Assembly: GCF_038967635.1 (NCBI RefSeq) | Contig: NZ_CP152413.1 | Coordinates: forward strand, 1,736,001 to 1,800,000 | DNA: 64,000 nt | DNA from: Bradyrhizobium sp. B124 | GTDB lineage: Bacteria > Pseudomonadota > Alphaproteobacteria > Rhizobiales > Xanthobacteraceae | Direction: 5' to 3' | The notes under the pieces: model-generated | Told to the model about the DNA's origin: nothing | The model's input: the letters and a program-made list of their open reading frames with translations, nothing else | The model's database searches: none | Program-made: the position numbers and the translations under genes | Shown: positions 61,338 to 64,000 of the stretch, in pieces | How the letters are laid out: the number at the start of each line of letters is the position of its first letter | How positions within the stretch are numbered: position 1 is the first letter of the stretch

Positions 61338-62534
61338 TCACTCCTCGGGCGCGTTCTCGATCGGGTCGAACCGATCGGCCTCGAGCCCGAGCAGATTCCA
61401 GGATTGCAGCATATGCGGCGGCAGCGGCGCCGTGGCATCGATTACGCCGCCGCGCGGGTGCGGAATCACGATGCGGCGGGCGAGCAGATGCAGCCGGTTC
61501 TGCAGGCCGCCCGGCAGCTGCCAGTTTTCCTTGTTGAAGTATTTGGGGTCGCCGACGATCGCGTGATCGATATGCGCCATGTGGGCGCGCAATTGGTGGG
61601 TGCGGCCGGTTACCGGCTTCAGCGACACCCAGGCGAGCTTCGTCGCCGAGGTCTCGACCACGGCATAATAGGTCACGGCGTGGCTGGCGCCCTCGTCACC
61701 ATGCGCCGCGATCCGCATGATGCTGTCCTCCTCGCTCTCCTCCTTGGCGAGATAGGTCGAGATGCGGCCCTGCTTCGGCTTCGGCACGCCCGCGACCAGC
61801 GCCCAGTAGATCTTGCGCGCGGAGCGATGCCGGAACGAGCCGGTCAGAGCGGTCGCGGCAAAGCGCGTCTTGGCGATCAGGAGGCAGCCCGAGGTCTCGC
61901 GATCGAGCCGATGCACCAGCCGCGGCTTCTGTCCCTTGGCGTCGCGCATCACCTCCAACATGTCGTCGACATTGCGCGTGATGCCGGAGCCGCCCTGAAC
62001 CGCCAGACCTGCGGGCTTGTTCAGCACCATCACGTCGGCGTCCTCGAACAGGGTCATGTCCTTGAGGTCCTGGAGGGTCTTCTTCGCCGCTTCAGACAGG
62101 CTGGCGGCCGCCTTCGGCGTATCGAGCCGCAGCGGCGGAATGCGGACGCTCTGCCCTTCTTCCAGCCGGTCCTTGCTGTCCGCACGCTTGCCGTTGACGC
62201 GCAACTCGCCCTTCCGAACGATGCGCTGGATGTGGGAAAACGACAGGCCGGGGAAACGCGCCTCAAGAAAGCGGTCGACGCGCATGTTGTCCTCGTCCGC
62301 CGTCACCACCACGGTCTGCACCTTGGTCGGCAGCGGCGGCGGCTCGGCGACGCTCTTCTCCGGCTCGGGCACGAATGGCTTGGGCGCCCGCTGCTTGTCG
62401 CCAAGGCGCACCGCTGCTGACTTGCCGCCCGCACGATGCGCCGGCCCCAGCTCGGCCGCCGGGCCGCGATGGGGACGCGCGCCTTTGGCGCGCTCGCTCG
62501 CTGGGCGGAGAGGTCTCTTGACGCGGCGGCTCAT
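61338..62534 (-). CDS. RluC/RluD-family 23S rRNA pseudouridine synthase
   Basis: 398 residues. A basic unordered N-terminus (about 1-75) precedes the S4 RNA-binding domain (DNMRVDRFLEARFPGLSFSH, VRKGELRVNGK, about 82-130). The catalytic Asp is in LVHRLDRETSG near residue 208, followed by KPVTGRTHQLRAHMAHIDHA. An S4 domain plus LDRETSG indicates RluC or RluD (large-subunit modification). Reads away from the esterase gene; no operon. Confidence 0.93.
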   Translation of the reverse strand: MSRRVKRPLRPASERAKGARPHRGPAAELGPAHRAGGKSAAVRLGDKQRAPKPFVPEPEKSVAEPPPLPTKVQTVVVTADEDNMRVDRFLEARFPGLSFSHIQRIVRKGELRVNGKRADSKDRLEEGQSVRIPPLRLDTPKAAASLSEAAKKTLQDLKDMTLFEDADVMVLNKPAGLAVQGGSGITRNVDDMLEVMRDAKGQKPRLVHRLDRETSGCLLIAKTRFAATALTGSFRHRSARKIYWALVAGVPKPKQGRISTYLAKEESEEDSIMRIAAHGDEGASHAVTYYAVVETSATKLAWVSLKPVTGRTHQLRAHMAHIDHAIVGDPKYFNKENWQLPGGLQNRLHLLARRIVIPHPRGGVIDATAPLPPHMLQSWNLLGLEADRFDPIENAPEE

Positions 62535-62661
62535 GGGGTTGCAACTCCGAAGTTAAGCCCGTGGGTAGCGCAAATGCCGCGAATCGTCACGGCGAAATCG
62601 GTGTGAATCCGGCGCAACATCGGCCAAGTTCGGCCGCCTGCGGCAATCGAGGGGCCTTGGA

Positions 62662-63603
62662 ATGAGATTGGCACTATCGGCTTTGGCGGCGGCCCTGATG
62701 CTGTCAGGGCCGGCGCTCGCCCAAGAGAGCCCTATGCCGGAAGATCTGGCCTGGAAGCTCCTGGAACTCGGCCGCGTCGTCGAGATGCCCAAGACGGCCG
62801 CGCTCTACGCACCGATGCAACAGAAGGAGCCCTATCAGGGCGTCAAGGTCGAGCGCGACGTCAAGTACGGTCCCGCCGACCGCCATCTGCTCGACGTGTT
62901 CGCGCCCGACCCAGCGGCGGCGGCGCCCCGGCCGGTGCTGATCTACATCCATGGCGGTGGCTTCATTGCCGGTAGCAAGCGCAACCCCGGCAGCCCGTTC
63001 TACGACAACGTCATGCTGTGGGCCGCCAAGAGCGGCTTTGTCGGCGTCAATGCCACCTATCGCCTGGCGCCGGCCTTTCCGTGGCCGGCAGGCGCCGAAG
63101 ACATGGCCGCGATCGTGCAGTGGGTCGCGGAGAACATCGCGAGCCGCGGCGGCGACCCCAGGCGCATCTTCCTGATGGGCCAGTCGGCCGGCGCGATCCA
63201 TGTCGCGAGCTATGTATCACACGGCGAATTCCACAAGGTGAAGGGCGGCGGCCTTGCCGGCGCGATCATGGTGTCGGGCATCTACGATCTGACGGCTTCG
63301 CCGGCCGGCGACGCCGAGCTCGCCTATTACGGCTCCGACCCCTCGCGCTACGCCGAGCGCTCCTCGCTGCAGGGCCTGGTCGCGAGCCCGATCCCGTTCC
63401 TGATCACCGCGGCCGAACTCGATCCGCCGCGCTTCGTCGAGCAGTTCGAGCTGTTGAAGCAGGCCAGCTGCAAGCGGCCGAGCGGCTGCGCCCGCAGCTT
63501 CATGCTGCCGCAGCACAGCCATATGTCCGAAGTCTATGCGATCAACACGCCGGACGCGCGGCTGACGGATGAGATTTTGGAGTTCGTGAAGAGCGTGAAG
63601 TGA
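62662..63603 (+). CDS. Exported alpha/beta hydrolase (HSL-type esterase)
   Basis: 313 residues; GAGGGG before the ATG. Signal peptide RLALSALAAALMLSGPALA. Hormone-sensitive-lipase features: the oxyanion HGGGF (IYIHGGGFIAG), nucleophile GQSAGA, with Asp in AAELDPPRF and His in PQHSHMSEV. An insert sits between HGGGF and the nucleophile (AWVAENIASRGGDPRRIFLM-like region) as in carboxylesterases. Likely hydrolyses short-chain esters outside the cytosol. Diverges from the pseudouridine synthase gene. Confidence 0.9.
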   Translation: MRLALSALAAALMLSGPALAQESPMPEDLAWKLLELGRVVEMPKTAALYAPMQQKEPYQGVKVERDVKYGPADRHLLDVFAPDPAAAAPRPVLIYIHGGGFIAGSKRNPGSPFYDNVMLWAAKSGFVGVNATYRLAPAFPWPAGAEDMAAIVQWVAENIASRGGDPRRIFLMGQSAGAIHVASYVSHGEFHKVKGGGLAGAIMVSGIYDLTASPAGDAELAYYGSDPSRYAERSSLQGLVASPIPFLITAAELDPPRFVEQFELLKQASCKRPSGCARSFMLPQHSHMSEVYAINTPDARLTDEILEFVKSVK

Positions 63604-63824
63604 CGCGCCAGAGCAAGATGAAGTACCTGCCGTCGCAGCGGGCGCTGCCAAAATATCGAAAACAACCCCATGCACAGTAGCGGTGGCGGCCGGCGTTCGA
63701 CCGGGCAACTTGACACGTCGGGCAACTCAGGGATATATTTCTAATATTCCGAAACATGCGAGTGTCCCTCGCCCAAGGTTGATGCACGCTATTCAGGCGG
63801 TTTGCCGCCGCGCGGCGGATCAAT
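63604..63824. other. Intergenic after the esterase gene
   Basis: 220 bp between the esterase stop and the end of the partial minus-strand gene. No terminator with T-run or gene signature was seen; two frames here lack ribosome-binding sites. Confidence 0.4.
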
Positions 63825-64000
63825 TCAATTTGCTTGGGGAGTAGCCCAGAAAATCAGCTTGACCACGGGTTGTTGGCTAGGCTGCGTCGTACAAATGTAC
63901 CAGTACTTCCAATCGAGGCCGTCTGTTTCAACTATGATTTCTACCACCTTCGACAGAACGGGGGCCGCCGTTTCGTACTTGGGTGGCGGTGGCAGCGCGC
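63825..64000 (-). CDS. Partial hypothetical protein, 3' end only
   Basis: The last 58 codons of a minus-strand frame that continues past the window: LPPPPKYETAAPVLSKVVEI, IVETDGLDWKYWYICTTQPS, QQPVVKLIFWATPQAN and a TGA at 63825. Coding character is good (aromatic and hydrophobic periodicity), but no family is recognised. The N-terminus lies beyond position 64000. Confidence 0.5.
   Translation of the reverse strand, partial: ALPPPPKYETAAPVLSKVVEIIVETDGLDWKYWYICTTQPSQQPVVKLIFWATPQAN

Overview
The window is high-GC alphaproteobacterial chromosome. Gene families, a CIRCE-controlled groESL operon, an alkB/AraC pair, a fused indolepyruvate oxidoreductase, an ATP12 chaperone gene and many intergenic palindromes (families built on GTCGTCCCGG, GTCATCCTGAG and AGAGCGGGATGA) all point to Bradyrhizobium or a close relative in Nitrobacteraceae. 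This is inference from sequence reading; no database search was made. No rRNA, tRNA, CRISPR array or intact insertion sequence was seen.

Layout. 1-4150: groES-groEL with a CIRCE operator, a relic in which a PAS-kinase fragment abuts a GH13 glucosidase fragment, and a phosphofructokinase. 4151-7800: gene-poor, with hairpin elements, two intrinsic terminators that have no gene before them, a glycosyltransferase relic and several tiny ORFs. 7810-10909: a fatty-acid hydroxylase homologue with an internal deletion, convergent with an AraC regulator that diverges from alkane hydroxylase alkB. 10936-18413: small and hypothetical genes, folD, a frameshifted methyltransferase and a MaoC gene with an early amber codon. 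18548-23366: a large sensor kinase, a DMT exporter and an alpha/beta hydrolase. 23484-32805: an acyl-CoA degradation block on the minus strand (thiolase, DUF35 partner, MaoC hydratase, SDR, DapA-like lyase, NUDIX) beside a fused indolepyruvate:ferredoxin oxidoreductase. 33040-42749: triheme cytochrome c, TRIC channel, PEP-mutase-like lyase, an ABM/NIPSNAP pair facing an ArsR regulator, small secreted proteins, an amber-interrupted acetyltransferase, and pccB. 42910-51722: PilZ protein, DMT transporter facing a MocR regulator, CMD-family protein, class D beta-lactamase, FliK-like/FlhB-C-like pair and ATP12. 52012-56045: a translationally coupled multicopper oxidase and secreted phosphoesterase. 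56277-64000: GNAT, metallo-beta-lactamase fold protein, two exported amidohydrolases around a truncated glutaminase, a pseudouridine synthase, an esterase and a gene running off the end.

Most notable observations. (1) A 24-bp operator-like palindrome, ATxCTTCG-N8-CGAAxTAT, occurs at 23438-23461 and 37326-37349, each about 70 bp upstream of a minus-strand start codon. The second copy overlaps the promoter of an ArsR gene that looks leaderless, suggesting one small regulon. (2) Two otherwise intact genes (MaoC-like, GNAT) each carry one in-frame TAG. (3) The multicopper oxidase-phosphoesterase pair shares a TAATG stop/start and the phosphoesterase has a His/Gly/Trp tail. (4) MocR-type tandem 18-bp repeats lie between a DMT transporter and its divergent regulator. 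(5) Several relics join pieces of unrelated genes, indicating local rearrangement.
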